Positions 13,292-24,673 of a stretch of 64,000 bases of DNA are shown one piece after another. The translations under genes were made by a program, and so were the position numbers. The notes below the pieces were generated by a model, which searched no databases, was not told where the DNA came from, and saw only the letters and a program-made list of their open reading frames with translations. This stretch comes from Siphonodentalium dalli. Its lineage: Eukaryota > Mollusca > Scaphopoda > Gadilida > Siphonodentaliidae. The stretch is taken from contig CP136064.1 of the NCBI GenBank assembly GCA_032622095.1, forward strand, positions 47,808,073 to 47,872,072, in the 5' to 3' direction. How positions within the stretch are numbered: position 1 is the first letter of the stretch; each line of letters begins with the position of its first letter.

Positions 13292-13333
13292 ATGGATTCC
13301 GACGACGACGAGGACGTTCCAAATATTGCTTAA
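13292..13333 (+). pseudogene. possible start of Harbinger transposase, truncated
   Basis: An ATG in the context GCCATGG opens a 13-codon frame beginning MDSDDDEDV and then stops. An aspartate/glutamate-rich start of this kind is common in animal Harbinger transposases. Its position just inside the left TIR, opposite in strand to the MADF frame, matches the divergent two-gene plan of such elements. The downstream DDE domain is not visible, so this is only a relic. Because it is so short, chance resemblance is possible. Confidence 0.35.
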
Positions 13334-13726
13334 TCGGGTATACTTATCTCGAATACTTCTCCACCTTGTCTTCAAATTTAATACTAAATGAGAAGGAAAA
13401 AAAACGCACCGTTTGGAGCGGTTTCGCAGATTTTAAGCCATATTGCTTTTACATTTCATTGTCCTCCATGCAACAAATCCATGAATCGTTTTAGTATTGA
13501 AACAAATGTGTTCAGTTTCACTCACCAATATAGGGACGAACAAATACACATATGTATAGTTACACATATGTAGACTAAATGAACAGAAATTTAGCAATAT
13601 AATTTGGTAATATATCCCAAGATATTGATATATTTCAGTTAAAACAACATATGAACCACCCTCCCTAAATAAACAACAAAATAATATACACATTGTGTCA
13701 CCCTGTCATCGTGCATGGACTGAGAG

Positions 13727-13972
13727 CTAATTGCCTGAACATTCTCTATGTCCCGAGTTCTTCGTGGCGCTCAACATTGTTTCCCGTGAATTTTGCGATC
13801 TCTGTAAATGGTGATATCCAATATTTTTCGGATTAAACAGGTTGTCAAATTGGCGTACAGAATCTATCAGCTCCTCGTCGAAACAAGCTTCGTACCTGTG
13901 TTTGGGCATGGTGCACCTATACGCTTCTATATGAGAGACTGCCAGCAAAAATGCTAATTCCCACAAAACCAA
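13727..13972 (-). pseudogene. MADF-like DNA-binding protein remnant of the Harbinger element
   Basis: The minus-strand frame contains FDEELIDSVRQFDNLFNP followed by a GY tract, which resembles the first helix and loop of the MADF (Adf-1/Myb-SANT-like) domain: acidic/LI start, aromatic core, then a D-Y-x-D segment. The continuation appears in other frames, YRDRK-like and then a VERHEELGT-like segment, so at least two frameshifts break the domain. The frame has no ATG of its own at the upstream end (the first codon is TTG). In Harbinger transposons this kind of protein accompanies the transposase and aids DNA binding. Here it cannot be functional as it stands. Confidence 0.6.
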
Positions 13973-14627
13973 TTAAGGCATGTCATTTGATGTATATTTT
14001 GACCTATAACTGCCATCACAATTATTTAATTCTTGTTTAATTTGACCCAATATTAGATAGCATGGTTCCAGCTGGCATTCGCCCCCACATATTATATCAT
14101 TCCCATTCGTAAACACCACAAAATATCTACGGTATATCCCATGATTAACGACATCGCACCGAATACCCCTGTCCGCTATGCGTAAAACGGACAGCTTTTC
14201 GGTCTCGGAGCGAAAAGTTATGCGCACACGCACGCACGCGCGTTAAGCGGATGGTATGTGAAAGCCTCAGCGATAACATTGGAGATCGAAACGATGCGCG
14301 TACGGATGCGCGTACGGATGCGTAAAACGCATGCGTTAAACGCATGTATGTGAAAGCAGCTTAACCGGTATATAGCGTAGAATTTTGCTAATAAAATATT
14401 GGAAATTGCTGTATACAATTAATATTTCCTATAGTATGTTGCTACATGTTGTCAACGAACTGGATCAAAATACATATAGTAGCTCTACTCATGCATGCTA
14501 TAAGTTTCATGGAAATTGATAAAAAAAAACGACTGAGAAAAACTCCGGACAAATTTGTGTCCACGGACGGACGGACAAGCTGATTCCAGTATACCCCGGT
14601 ATAATAAAACTGCTTTTTAAGGGGCTG

Positions 14628-14938
14628 GGGGGGGGCTCGGTGGCTATATAAGTCAACAAGGGGCTCTGCTCCAGACCGACTTGCTCTCCAGCGCTGACGA
14701 TATGGGTTCAATTCCCGGTGGAGTAATAGCTGACTTTGTATCCCATATCGCTATCTGGGAGGGGGTGCCAATTAATCGCCGATGGTCGGTGGTTTCGCAG
14801 GGCACAATGGGTCATTCTTCCAGCCAATGAAATCACTGCTAGATTTACCTTAGTGCACGGATTTTCCCTCCACCATCGTCGTGATATAGCCCTGGCTGCT
14901 GATAGCGACCTTAAACCCCAATAAATAAATCAATCAAA
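14628..14938 (+). mobile_element. tRNA-derived SINE (copy 1)
   Basis: The G-rich head CTCGGTGGC is followed by a decayed A-box region, a B box (GGGTTCAATTCCCGG, about 14704-14718) and a body shared with 16788-17056. The end carries the tail CTTAAACCCCAATAAATAAA. The spacing of the tRNA-like head suggests a class II-like (Leu/Ser-type) ancestor, an inference from spacing only. Target duplications are not clear. The short frame across it is incidental. Confidence 0.75.
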
Positions 14939-15380
14939 AATGCTGAGTTGCTATTCAATTTCCTAATTTACATAACAGTGTGCTATATATGCAAAACAAA
15001 AAGGTGTTTTATTCCATGGAAACGACTGGTGCAAAATGCCAACTGTGAAAATAAACATATGCTGCATGATGAATGTGCAGAATTTCGCCCCGATCTCTAT
15101 CTGCCGTAAATGTTGTATTGAATGAAATAAAAACATACAATGATTGATTCACAAACAGCACGCCTCCCGTTTTGACGACCCAAATATTTCATCATCGTTG
15201 GATTTAATGCTCGATTTTTTTAAATGCCAGACTACCCTCGACACATTAAATTTAGTCTATATAGCGGTAACCGACAAACTTAGGTCATCGTATCTTGTTG
15301 TGAACTTAGGAAGGTCGCGCGATGACAGAGCGCGGATTAAAGCCGGAGACATATAGACTGATATAGAGAGAGGGGGAGAA

Positions 15381-15382
<2 letters not shown>
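14939..15382. other. no gene recognised
   Basis: AT-rich DNA with no repeat or exon signal. The last part grades into simple sequence. Confidence 0.4.
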
Positions 15383-15424
<42 letters not shown>

Positions 15425-15433
15425 GGGGGGGGG
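15383..15433. repeat. compound microsatellite (AT)n-(GA)n-(G)n
   Basis: About fifteen AT dinucleotides (15383-15413) are followed by about six GA units (15413-15424) and a ten-base G run (15424-15433). It is likely to be length-polymorphic. Confidence 0.95.
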
Positions 15434-15665
15434 TGGGCGCTTTGAGGGAGAATGGAATGCATATACTGGTCCTAGGGGTGCATGGGTGGCCGGAGCTTAA
15501 CTATATATATGATGTATTTCGAATGAACACCCACCCCTCCAAACACGCGTAGTCATGTTTCATGCCATAAATTGGCGTCCATTTTAAGAATAATTGTCAC
15601 CATGAGTTTGTGCAAATATGGTTTGTCATTTATATACGTCTTTATACGAATGAGAAAGATTGGAT

Positions 15666-15720
15666 GAGACGAATACGCCCTGTAAGTTTGTTTGAGACGA
15701 ATACGCCTATAAGTTTGTTT
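15666..15720. repeat. 27/28-bp tandem duplication
   Basis: GAGACGAATACGCC followed by a TGTAAGTTTGTTT-like end occurs twice head to tail (15666-15693 and 15694-15720), the second copy one base shorter. Confidence 0.9.
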
Positions 15721-16787
15721 CAAGTATATTCTAAAGATTGAGCATCCGATATGCGGTTATTTTCAAGTGGCATACAGTTTGTTAAAATTTGATAGTGACT
15801 TTAACTTAGAGTATGGTTATTTAAAGTTTCAGCAATCGAGCCACACGCCTTCTAAGTATACCGATGATGTCCTGGTTATTGAAATGAAAATCTCAGAAAA
15901 TTTCAGTCGAGTCGCAGAAAACATTATTGAACTTTTATGCTGCATCTATAACATATATAACTCTCTGTTGAATTGACGATGATTCACAGTTATCAAAAGT
16001 CACTTGACTCTATCCCACTTGAAATAATTGGACAATTCATTTAGCGCAGAATTAGCCAAAAAGCACATTTTCCCCTTACCAAGAAAATTCAGTATGAAAT
16101 TGATTACAATTCCACGCAATTCACAACACACAGGAACAACGAAGACCCAACAAGAACATTCAAAACAGAGCGAGAATAAGCTCATATACGTGATTTACAA
16201 ACGCTCTTTAATATTCACCGATAATAGACACGGAAACTATAAACACTCTTTGTAATTGGAGATCGGTTGTATATTGGGTGCCCTGCCAAAATTGTAAAGC
16301 ATGATATAACCGCCTTTTATATATAAGTCAATATCTTATCAGCAATAGCTCCCATTGAATTGTATCGCATGTATGATCCCATTATTAATGGTAGTTTATT
16401 CTGTCAAAACAGATGAGGCGTGTGCAAGGTATGGATTATATGGTAAAGAAACGCACTCATACTTCACAGATGACATGGACTATGAATGTTCTGACAGGAA
16501 ATACACTCAAATTGGTCAACAATAGAATAAAGCATGTACTCGACGAACACAGACATTCCACGAACAAGTACCGATACCAAAACGTTCACCCGTATATATA
16601 CATTATTCCTGGCGACCAATTGATTCAACTGGTACTACACTTATACATTCAGTTATTTGATATGATTCACTCAGGTGTTAAATATGCTGTATATCAAACG
16701 TATAAGTTCAATGGACACTTTTGCTTAACTAAATTTAGCAGTTTTAATGGCTAAATATATACATTTATATTATGGAGACCGGGCCTG
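15721..16787. other. no gene recognised
   Basis: Frames of up to 113 codons (16413-16754) show no recognisable domain and have AT-rich codon use like the surroundings. A paired ACGCTCTTT / ACACTCTTT motif at 16199-16255 resembles the core of K1 elements. Confidence 0.4.
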
Positions 16788-17056
16788 GTGGGGGCCTCGG
16801 TGGCTCAATCGGTTAGGGGTACAACTGCAAACCGTTTCGTCCTCCCGCGCTGGCGATAAGGGTTCAAATCCACATATTTCCATCGTGGACTTTGTAACTC
16901 GAAATCGTTATCTGGTGGAGTTTCCAGTTACTCGCCCATGGCCGGTGGTTTGTCGCACTTGGTCAACGAGTTTATCAGCCATGGAAATCACTGTTAGATT
17001 AGCCGTAAACATGCCGATTTCCTCCACCACCAAACTGGCAATGTCGTGATATTAAT
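16788..17056 (+). mobile_element. tRNA-derived SINE (copy 2), 3'-truncated
   Basis: The head CTCGGTGGCTCAATCGGTTA includes a good A box (TGGCTCAATCGG). The B box is GGGTTCAAATCCAC at 16860-16873. The body matches copy 1 as far as CGTCGTGATAT and then ends without the CCCCAATAAA tail. Ordinary tRNA folding is not preserved, because A and B boxes are too far apart for a class I tRNA. Confidence 0.8.
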
Positions 17057-19510
17057 TAATAATGAAACGATCATTCACTCGCGATAATTTCACATGTATA
17101 TTGTATTAATGCGAAACTGCGGCCTCGAACTTTGCCGCAAGGCATCTTGCGTGCGAGTGAACCGAAGAATCTCATTAATAATCTCGTTTAAACAAGTCTG
17201 ACTCATGAATTATGCATACGAAAGCGATTTGGCCGTGAACATGGCGGCGCTTGACAACCGCACGCGCGTCTTCAGATACCGATCGTTTGGCACTGTATGT
17301 TTTGGTCATCAGTACACAGATAACGAGCTTAACTTGTGCATTAGAGAAAACAGTGCATGAAGCGCACGGTATCTCTGTTGGCTGGCCGAGTGCCAGTGCA
17401 GGTAAAAAGACTGAATAAACGCTCGTCGACGATCAAGCAACATCAAGTATATTACCCAGACATAAAAATAGCGGATATCACGATCCCATCTACCTATACA
17501 CCTGGAGAGTTCTTCACAAGAAGCGAGTTGTCTCGTATAATTATGTTTGTAAGAGGGTGATTTTATTGAAGAGCCGGTATACATCTGGCGTTAGCCCAGC
17601 TCGCCATCAACATGCGAATGTTTGGAATGAATCATTAACCCAATTATTCGAACATGCCCCGTCCTTCCGAGTTGACACTATCTAACTATTTGTGAGTTGT
17701 CTACAGTCGTAAACTAATGAAATAAAGCCCATTCATGAGGACATTCGTAGGTTTCGATAATCATATATCTACTTTTAATGGATACCAGGGTTTGACTTTT
17801 GATCAGGCGCCCAAATATCACAAGATCAAACTGCAATAGTTTTCATGCTTTTGGTGCACAATATCAATACAACTATTCAAGTTGCTTCTCAAAATATGGA
17901 CTGTAAACATATACGGGATCGAAGGATCTATAACCTATTAAATTATATTTGCATCCGCGGAATAATTAGTGATGGTTTGTAAAGTAGATAACAAGAGTTT
18001 GTTGTCTGATATGCAGTTATAAAGTGCATGGATGCAACCAGAAAATTATACAACCGAGTGTCGTGGTACCACAGCATATTAGACCACAAAGTGGATACAT
18101 GGGCACATTTTTACCAATGTTAGTTGTAGTCGAATCATCTTAGTAAATATATCATCTATATTCTCTAAACGTTTCATATGGATTCATTCAATAGAAACTT
18201 AAGTCACATACGGAAAACTTTATTCGACTCCTTGTTTTTGTAGCCACAATTGTTGCTATTTTAGAGCATTTCACGTCCTGTTATCAATGTGTTTTGACAA
18301 CTGACTATCTCTTTGCAATCATTTCCAATTGGTATATGTGCTACTAAATCCAAACATTCCCGTCTGGGGATTTTAGACTATAAGTTATATTTTCATGATA
18401 TGATGAGCCACAAGGAGTGTTGATGTCATCTTTATATTAGTAGAATTCAAATCCACCAAACTAAAGGCTATTTTCTTTTCCCTTATTAAGTTGGTTTGGC
18501 ACCCCAAACTAAATTACTTCTATGTTACGAAGTAGTAGGCTTTTTCTAGTCGAAGCTAGTAGTACACTTAAAGACCTGTGTGTTTATGGTTCCATGATAA
18601 TCGTTACCGTATACGAGACCTATTATGACATATATTTAGAAAAAAATACTGTATACTAGAACATGTTGAAAGTGTGGAGAGGTTGAGAAATGCCACAATG
18701 CAGTGCTTATTTAATTAGATATAGAACATGGAAATGTTTAGTCATCTATCTCATATATTTATATCATTAAGGAAACCAACATTACAGTATTAGAATGACT
18801 TTTGTTATATTATAAGCTTTTTGCAGATGTATATCCAATGTAGTTTGTATATCCAATAATCTTCAAGTTAGACAAACCCATGCTGGTGTACAATTAAATA
18901 TATTTCCAAATATGTTCAATGTTGTTGGAACAATGATACCTCTGCAAAAATACTGTCGTGATATGGTTTATTGGTTGAAACGACGTTAACCCGTTCTTCA
19001 CAGAATGGAATCTCCCAATCTGTTATAGAAGTATACAATGGAATGTCTATTTATCATGCGAAGGGATCTTCAGGAAATATAATCAGATGGCAGGCAGACG
19101 AATCGATACTACACGTGCAGATTCTTTTTCATTGGCAGATCATGTTCAGATAATAAGTTCAATAAACGTTATGGCCTTTTGTTGAGTTTCAACTTTAATA
19201 TTATATGAACATTTCCTGAGGGATCTACTCATCAATGAGTTTCAATGATGGTTAAGTGTCAGGGAACCCCAATATTTTCCATGAAATTTGGTAACTTGTT
19301 TGGGTCAAATGGCAGTTGTTTTATCCACAATTGTATGGGTCATTTTGTATTGTGAATAACTTATTTCGGCCAATCACTCCAACTGCATAGCTAAACAAAT
19401 AATGGCACGATTGAATTCAGGATAAGAAAAATATGGGGCCCAATTATCCCTAAATCGTCGATAAATCAATTAGTCAATCGATCAATCAAATTACTGTCTA
19501 GTTTACTTAC
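17057..19510. other. no gene recognised; one weak exon-start candidate
   Basis: At 17239 an ATG in GAACATGGCGGCG opens a 39-codon frame starting MAALDNRTRVFRYRSF, with a donor-like GTATGT about 57 bases downstream. Such ATGGCGGC starts are common in animal genes but also in transposon ends. Nothing downstream supports a gene. The rest (17.6-19.5 kb) is AT-rich with no repeats that I can see. Confidence 0.35.
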
Positions 19511-19810
19511 TAGAGTCTGTTGTTTCTGTGTGAGATGTCGTGACTTGGGTGCAGTCGGACCCGGAACGGATCTAGATTTCACCGTTTCTGCGAAGAGCAA
19601 AACGAGTATACAGACAGTTAATACAACCTTAGATTTGACCCCTAACCTGGTCAGTTGTGGTATATGTCCTATCACAGGTGTTAAAGTGGCGCGATTTGCG
19701 ATCCCGGAATGTCTGTGGTTGCACGACATACACGTACAGTGTATTCGAGTACTATCCATTTCCGATTCCATGTTTTGAGTCAGCCGGAAATGCCCCTTGG
19801 ATGATTCCAT
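19511..19810 (-). CDS. candidate first coding exon with a transmembrane/signal-anchor segment
   Basis: I do not recognise the product. On the minus strand an ATG at 19810-19808 opens a 100-codon frame. A polar, cysteine- and histidine-containing N-terminus (residues 1-60) is followed by a hydrophobic stretch, VVLTVCILVLLFAETV (residues 62-77). After that comes a short basic/proline segment, ending at a textbook splice donor (A|GTAAGTAA, GT at 19510-19509). This would fit the cytoplasmic tail, membrane anchor and stalk start of a type II membrane protein. An internal ATG at residue 14 or 18 could also be used. Upstream, at 19877-19885, is ACCGGAAGT, an ETS-type site often found at animal promoters. 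No second exon was located, so this stays a hypothesis. It could be a chance frame. Confidence 0.3.
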
Positions 19811-20529
19811 GAAATACTTTCGATTAAACACTGATGCTATCGTCTGCTAGAGAATGTTGACATTCTTGTATCACAAACCGGAAGTTGTGTCTGTTATCTT
19901 ACGGGTGGATGTTCAGGCCAGGTGGTAGTATAGGACTATCGACCGAATAGCCTCTTATATCCTTCAATCAAAACACTGTATAAATAGCGTGTAAATAATC
20001 CCATAAGATTCGCACGTATATGTAATTAGAGCCGTTATTCTCCAAGGCTGACAGCTATGCACTCATTTGTCGATCACACAAACTCAGTATAGGCGCACTG
20101 TTAGTATTTATTTATCCATACTCAAGTTATGCCATTCCAAAATTTGCCGTCTCAGTTGAATGTTATCCTGATACAGATTTTAAAGTCTGTGATCAGCCAG
20201 CGATGCTTTAGTCGACCTACTTATCACACACAACAAGGAAAAAACATCTGATCGGGAGTACACAATATCGGAACTGCCTCTCAAGAACAGAAGTGTCACA
20301 AAGGCTCCTTCAGATAATTGATGGAAGTCATAAAATTCAATCCGCTATTTAATAAACACGTCCAATCCAATAACCATAGCGAATTACATGCATGCGAGTC
20401 AGCAGCAACAACAACACAGAAACCATTGTACCGAGTCGGCTAAAGAAAGTATGGAGGCGCACATGTGTGAGTGTGTGCGATGAATAGACTAAAGGCTAGC
20501 GATTCTCCGTTATAGGATGGAGTAATTTT

Positions 20530-20820
20530 ATGATAATGACGACTGGCATCTACTCAGAGTCAGAGCGACTGTCTGTGAATGAAACGGTGGAAATTGCAGA
20601 GACTCGTCTGTATAGATCGATATTAAAGGCCCCGAGGCTAATGCGGCATGTTTGTCCATCCACAATAAAAGACGCGGGTTGGACTACTGCCGTAACCGGC
20701 TTTAATTCGAAACCGATGCCACCAGACAGAGGAATACTATACAAGATGCAGGTTTTTGAAAACATGATAGCGCCGACTTTTGTTGATTATGCACCGACTT
20801 TTGCTTGGGAACCTGATTAG
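20530..20820 (+). CDS. unrecognised 96-codon frame
   Basis: An ATG-initiated frame starts MIMTTGIYSESERLSVNE and ends FAWEPD before TAG. Base composition is less AT-rich than its neighbourhood and the residue mix is protein-like, but I see no domain, signal peptide or membrane segment. The opposite strand is also open for most of the length, which weakens the case. It may be a single-exon remnant or chance. Confidence 0.15.
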   Translation: MIMTTGIYSESERLSVNETVEIAETRLYRSILKAPRLMRHVCPSTIKDAGWTTAVTGFNSKPMPPDRGILYKMQVFENMIAPTFVDYAPTFAWEPD

Positions 20821-21473
20821 ATACGGCGAATATAAAGGCGTGTATATCGTGTCGGGCGACTTAAGGCTGCTTTGAGTTTAAAGTGTTTAAGAGCATACTA
20901 CACTTTTATGTCCCTGGATATGACATCAATCTGAAGGATAGTTTCAGATTAAAAATGCATTGGCCTTCAAAAACATTGCATCGCGGGTTGTTCCCACACA
21001 TTAAACAGACATGGTTCATTTCAGTCATTTGAACCTTAAAAAATATGTATTCACAATTTAGTAATACGGACAACAGAGTTCATTAAATATATTAAATACT
21101 GGTACATGGACCCTGTCGGGGAGTGTCTGCTATGAAAACGTGAAATAAACGCTCTTTATTCATACCGCACCCGGAATAGACTATATATCAACCAACGGTC
21201 TTTATTTTTTCTTGCTGAAGAAAAGTCGAGACCCGATTTTCTAACTTTTATGACTTGAATATAAGTCTTTCCTTTGATCAAAGTCCCTATAATAGTAATT
21301 TAAATATATCAACCCAATTTGATCCCGGGACCGAACAATGTTCGGCCAGACAGGCAAGTTAAAGCCCCATGGTGAGGTGACTTGAATCCTGGAATTATAT
21401 TATAGTAGCTGGCTTTTGTAATATCCAGGTCCGCTTCCGGGTATCGAATTATATCGATAATAAACACACCAAA
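20821..21473. other. no gene recognised
   Basis: AT-rich. A paired motif, AAACGCTCTTTAT at 21148-21160 and ACGGTCTTTAT about 45 bp later, resembles the core of K1 elements and may be an old relic of that family. Confidence 0.4.
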
Positions 21474-21525
21474 TACTCTATTATCTATATATACGTTATA
21501 CATTAAATACTCTATTATCTATATA
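21474..21525. repeat. left remnant of the 34/18-bp satellite
   Basis: One 18-mer-type unit and one 34-mer unit (ACGTTATACATTAAATACTC...) are identical to the main array at 22541-23196. They are cut off exactly at the left border of the TA-flanked element that follows. Confidence 0.9.
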
Positions 21526-22537
21526 TCATGAATTCCAGCGTGACGGAATCACCAAATTTTACGGAATTTCACTTTTCTGTGGCCTATAAAATCTAAAATT
21601 ATGACCAGTAGGGTACCGCTTAAAATAAAAAACATTGTACATACTATACAAAGTTGTTTGATTATATACAACTATATGTGTATTTAAGTATCATCTCACT
21701 CTGGGTCAAATTGTGTCCGTGACGGAATCACCAAAAAAGTGCCATCAATATGAGGGTAGGTCCGTACTATTGAAGAACCCTGCTCATTCAGCCAAGCTGA
21801 CCTGGAAAAAGTTCCCAATTAGTAAAGTAGATACATTATACTTGCAGAAAAAAGCCGCATTGTCACACACTTATGTGTATATTACTAGTTAACTCGGTTT
21901 GTTCGCCGTGACGGAATCACACAACGGGCGTGACGGAATCACCGTGCGATTTTTTTAGGTATAGTTTTTTGTGTAACAAATGCGGACATTGTCATAAAAG
22001 CATAAAACTTGGCACATTTGTATATTAGGTCCCACGTATTATTTTCAGATATGGGGGCAATCACGAAAATACTTTCCATGGCAACGGTTGCTATGCGACT
22101 GTTTTTACCTTAGAAACGGGTTGTTGGTAGGGGTTAAACCGTCATTTTACTAAAATATATGTGCAAAAAGGGGATACTATGGTAATTGAGGCAGATTGTG
22201 ATATGGGAAATGTGACAAAAATAACATTTCCACACATGCCCCACTATTAACCTAGAATGACCATTGAGCTGCTTGAAAATGATATTTTGGTTCATTTGAC
22301 CTTATTTGGTAAAACATGAAAATATGCGTTGACTGCGCATGCGCGCATCATTGATCCCCAGTCACACACTATCTGGTGTTTAAGAGATTGTATAGTGAGG
22401 GCAATGACCATTCCAAAATATATTCATTGGATAGTAATAATGAAATACAGAAGAAGCAACAACATTCCCCGATGACATGACAATGATGCAAATACCCATT
22501 ATCGGTATCCATGGCCGCCTTTTCGTGGAATTCATGA
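21526..22537. mobile_element. 1012-bp TA-flanked element inserted in the satellite
   Basis: TCATGAATTCCA at the left end is inverted perfectly at the right end (TGGAATTCATGA, 22526-22537), with TA on each side. Removing the element and one TA restores the satellite sequence TCTATATATACG, so this is an insertion with a TA duplication (Tc1/mariner-like target; ATAT is an alternative reading). The interior has no transposase frame but carries four copies of CGTGACGGAATCAC(C/A) at 21539, 21718, 21907 and 21929. The TIRs are only 12 bp, short for a MITE. Confidence 0.75.
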
Positions 22538-22540
22538 TAT

Positions 22541-23196
22541 ACGTTATACATTAAATACTCTATTATCTATATATACGTTATACATTAAATACTCTATTAT
22601 CTATATATACGTTATACATTAAATACTCTATTATCTATATATACGTTATACATTAAATACTCTATTATCTATATATACGTTATACATTAAATACTCTATT
22701 ATCTATATATACGTTATACATTAAATACTCTATTATCTATATACTCTATTATCTATATATACTCTATTATCTATATATACTCTATTATCTATATATACTC
22801 TATTATCTATATATACTCTATTATCTATATATACTCTATTATCTATATATACTCTATTATCTATATATACGTTATACATTAAATACTCTATTATCTATAT
22901 ATACGTTATACATTAAATACTCTATTATCTATATATACGTTATACATTATATACTCTATTATCTATATATACTCTATTATCTATATATACTCTATTATCT
23001 ATATATACTCTATTATCTATATATACTCTATTATCTATATATACTCTATTATCTATATATACGTTATACATTAAATACTCTATTATCTATATATACGTTA
23101 TACATTAAATACTCTATTATCTATATATACGTTATACATTAAATACTCTATTATATATATATACGTTATACATTAAATACTCTATTATCTATATAT
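22541..23196. repeat. satellite of 34-bp and 18-bp units
   Basis: The 34-mer (ACGTTATACATTAAAT plus ACTCTATTATCTATATAT) alternates with blocks of its own 18-bp half. Reading left to right there are six 34-mers (the last shortened), seven 18-mers (22743-22868), three 34-mers, five 18-mers (22971-23060) and four 34-mers. Units are almost identical, so the array was homogenised recently. Confidence 0.95.
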
Positions 23197-23270
23197 ACGG
23201 ACGTGTTGTGCCACAGAAAGACTTTAGAAGTAACCGGATCAACCCTGTAAATAGTGTGTCTGTCATTTGC

Positions 23271-23331
23271 AGAATGAGGTCCCCAGAGGGTGAATTTAGT
23301 GACGCTGCCCCGCACTAGGGACCTCATTCTA
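23271..23331. repeat. inverted repeat AGAATGAGGTCCC / GGGACCTCATTCT
   Basis: AGAATGAGGTCCC at 23271-23283 is inverted at 23318-23330. A direct copy of the left arm with its flank (AGAATGAGGTCCCCAGAG, then TGTGAATTT) recurs at 23536-23561. Another repeated piece is ATAGA(A/T)ACTTC(A/C)CAGAAG. The segment 23.27-23.58 kb therefore looks like a decayed local duplication. Confidence 0.6.
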
Positions 23332-24670
23332 CTTATGTCTCCACTACTATGGGAGACCTAGGGTCAGGTTGAATTTCCCCAGTTGAAGTTGGTGATGTTC
23401 ACCCATTAGTCACCTCGATTATGCATTTTATCTCCTGCAAATTGGGAGATATAGAAACTTCACAGAAGGGGAAAAGTAACTAAAACAATGTTAATTTGAG
23501 ACTATAGATACTTCCCAGAAGAGGAGTCCTAAGCAGAATGAGGTCCCCAGAGTGTGAATTTGGTGATGCTAGCCCGTTGTTATTCTATTCCTGATATTAT
23601 TGAAAACTGGAAAATAGCAATGAATTTGGGCAAGTTTTTGCAGAGTATATTATTTTAATAATTGTATTTTGTGAATATTTATTCATGTGAAACTTTCGCA
23701 AAAATTGAACACACGGTCGGCTTTGAAACCGGAAGTTGATAGTTTTTGGGCAGTATATGCTGAAATATTATGTGTGCGTGTCCAGTGTTTCGTTAGATCT
23801 AAATGCTACTCCACGTATTTGGGTTGAAATTTGTAAAAACAAATTATTCATATTTGAGTTTTGCATTTTTTGTTGTTCTTGTCACCTATTGCCATAAACA
23901 GCCAATATTCCTTATATGGAAACATAGGAATTATAATGTATCGTGTAGCAAACAGTATGCTCCATTTGCCTGTACCATGCCAAGCCCTTTTACTAATAAA
24001 GACATCAATATCAGGTGACTCAGGATGTAAGCTATCCCTGAGAAGAAATTCGCCCTGGAGGTCCGTCATTGAATGCCATTGTCCGAGATTATTGGTCGTA
24101 TATGTCTCATTTAAATACAACGTCTAGCTTAAACCAAGGCTGGTCGTGTTACAGTATAGTACGATATGCAATGTCAACCCGAAGGTGAATGAATATACCA
24201 TTAATCCCCCACACAAACATTCTGATCGTGAGCTGTTTGCATAATATTTATTGGAGTGGAATTTATCAACACTGAAGGTATTTAATGTCATGCGCACCTA
24301 CCCGTGACAGACGCATTTATGCGATAACCTCAAAGGTGGAGAATTCTTCGTTACCGCGAGTGTATTCAACATTCACGACCGAGATATATAGCGAGTCACT
24401 GCGCAGTAAATTCGAAATATTGCAACATGAGAATGGAATTTATTTAAATTTTGCTATAAAAACTTTCAAAGCTATAGCCTCTGGGGTTAGTCGTATTGCT
24501 AATAGACGCGCACATGCACAAAGTCTCTTTGGTCGTCATAATTAGACACTCCCAGATATTATGGCTTCTTAAGATACGGATGGCCTTCGCGATGGGTATA
24601 ACAGAAAGAATATTGAACTTTTGACAGATTTTGTTCTTATACCAATCACAAATATTTCATAAATAGTATG
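23332..24670. other. no gene recognised
   Basis: Short overlapping frames on both strands at 23.8-24.5 kb have no domain I recognise. An ACCGGAAGT motif occurs at 23729-23737 without an associated exon-like frame. Confidence 0.4.
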
Positions 24671-24673
24671 TTA

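Larger units (their letters stand above)
13135..14361. mobile_element. PIF/Harbinger-type element with TAA target duplication
   Basis: The termini are AGCTGC and GCAGCT with long TIRs starting AGCTGCTTTCACATACATGC, about 45 bp with two mismatches. TAA flanks both ends (13132-13134 and 14362-14364), which fits the TWA target typical of PIF/Harbinger. Inside each end the motif GCTTTCACATAC recurs a second time (around 13201-13213 and its complement around 14253-14265), which suggests paired transposase-binding sites. CG-rich alternating runs built on GCATGCGTTTTACG are concentrated in the ends. The interior holds a decayed MADF-like frame on the minus strand and a very short transposase-like start on the plus strand. 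Confidence 0.85.

Noticed and set aside
16788-16880. functional tRNA gene
   Set aside because: A and B boxes are present, but acceptor and anticodon stems are not, and the sequence continues into a SINE body shared with two other loci.
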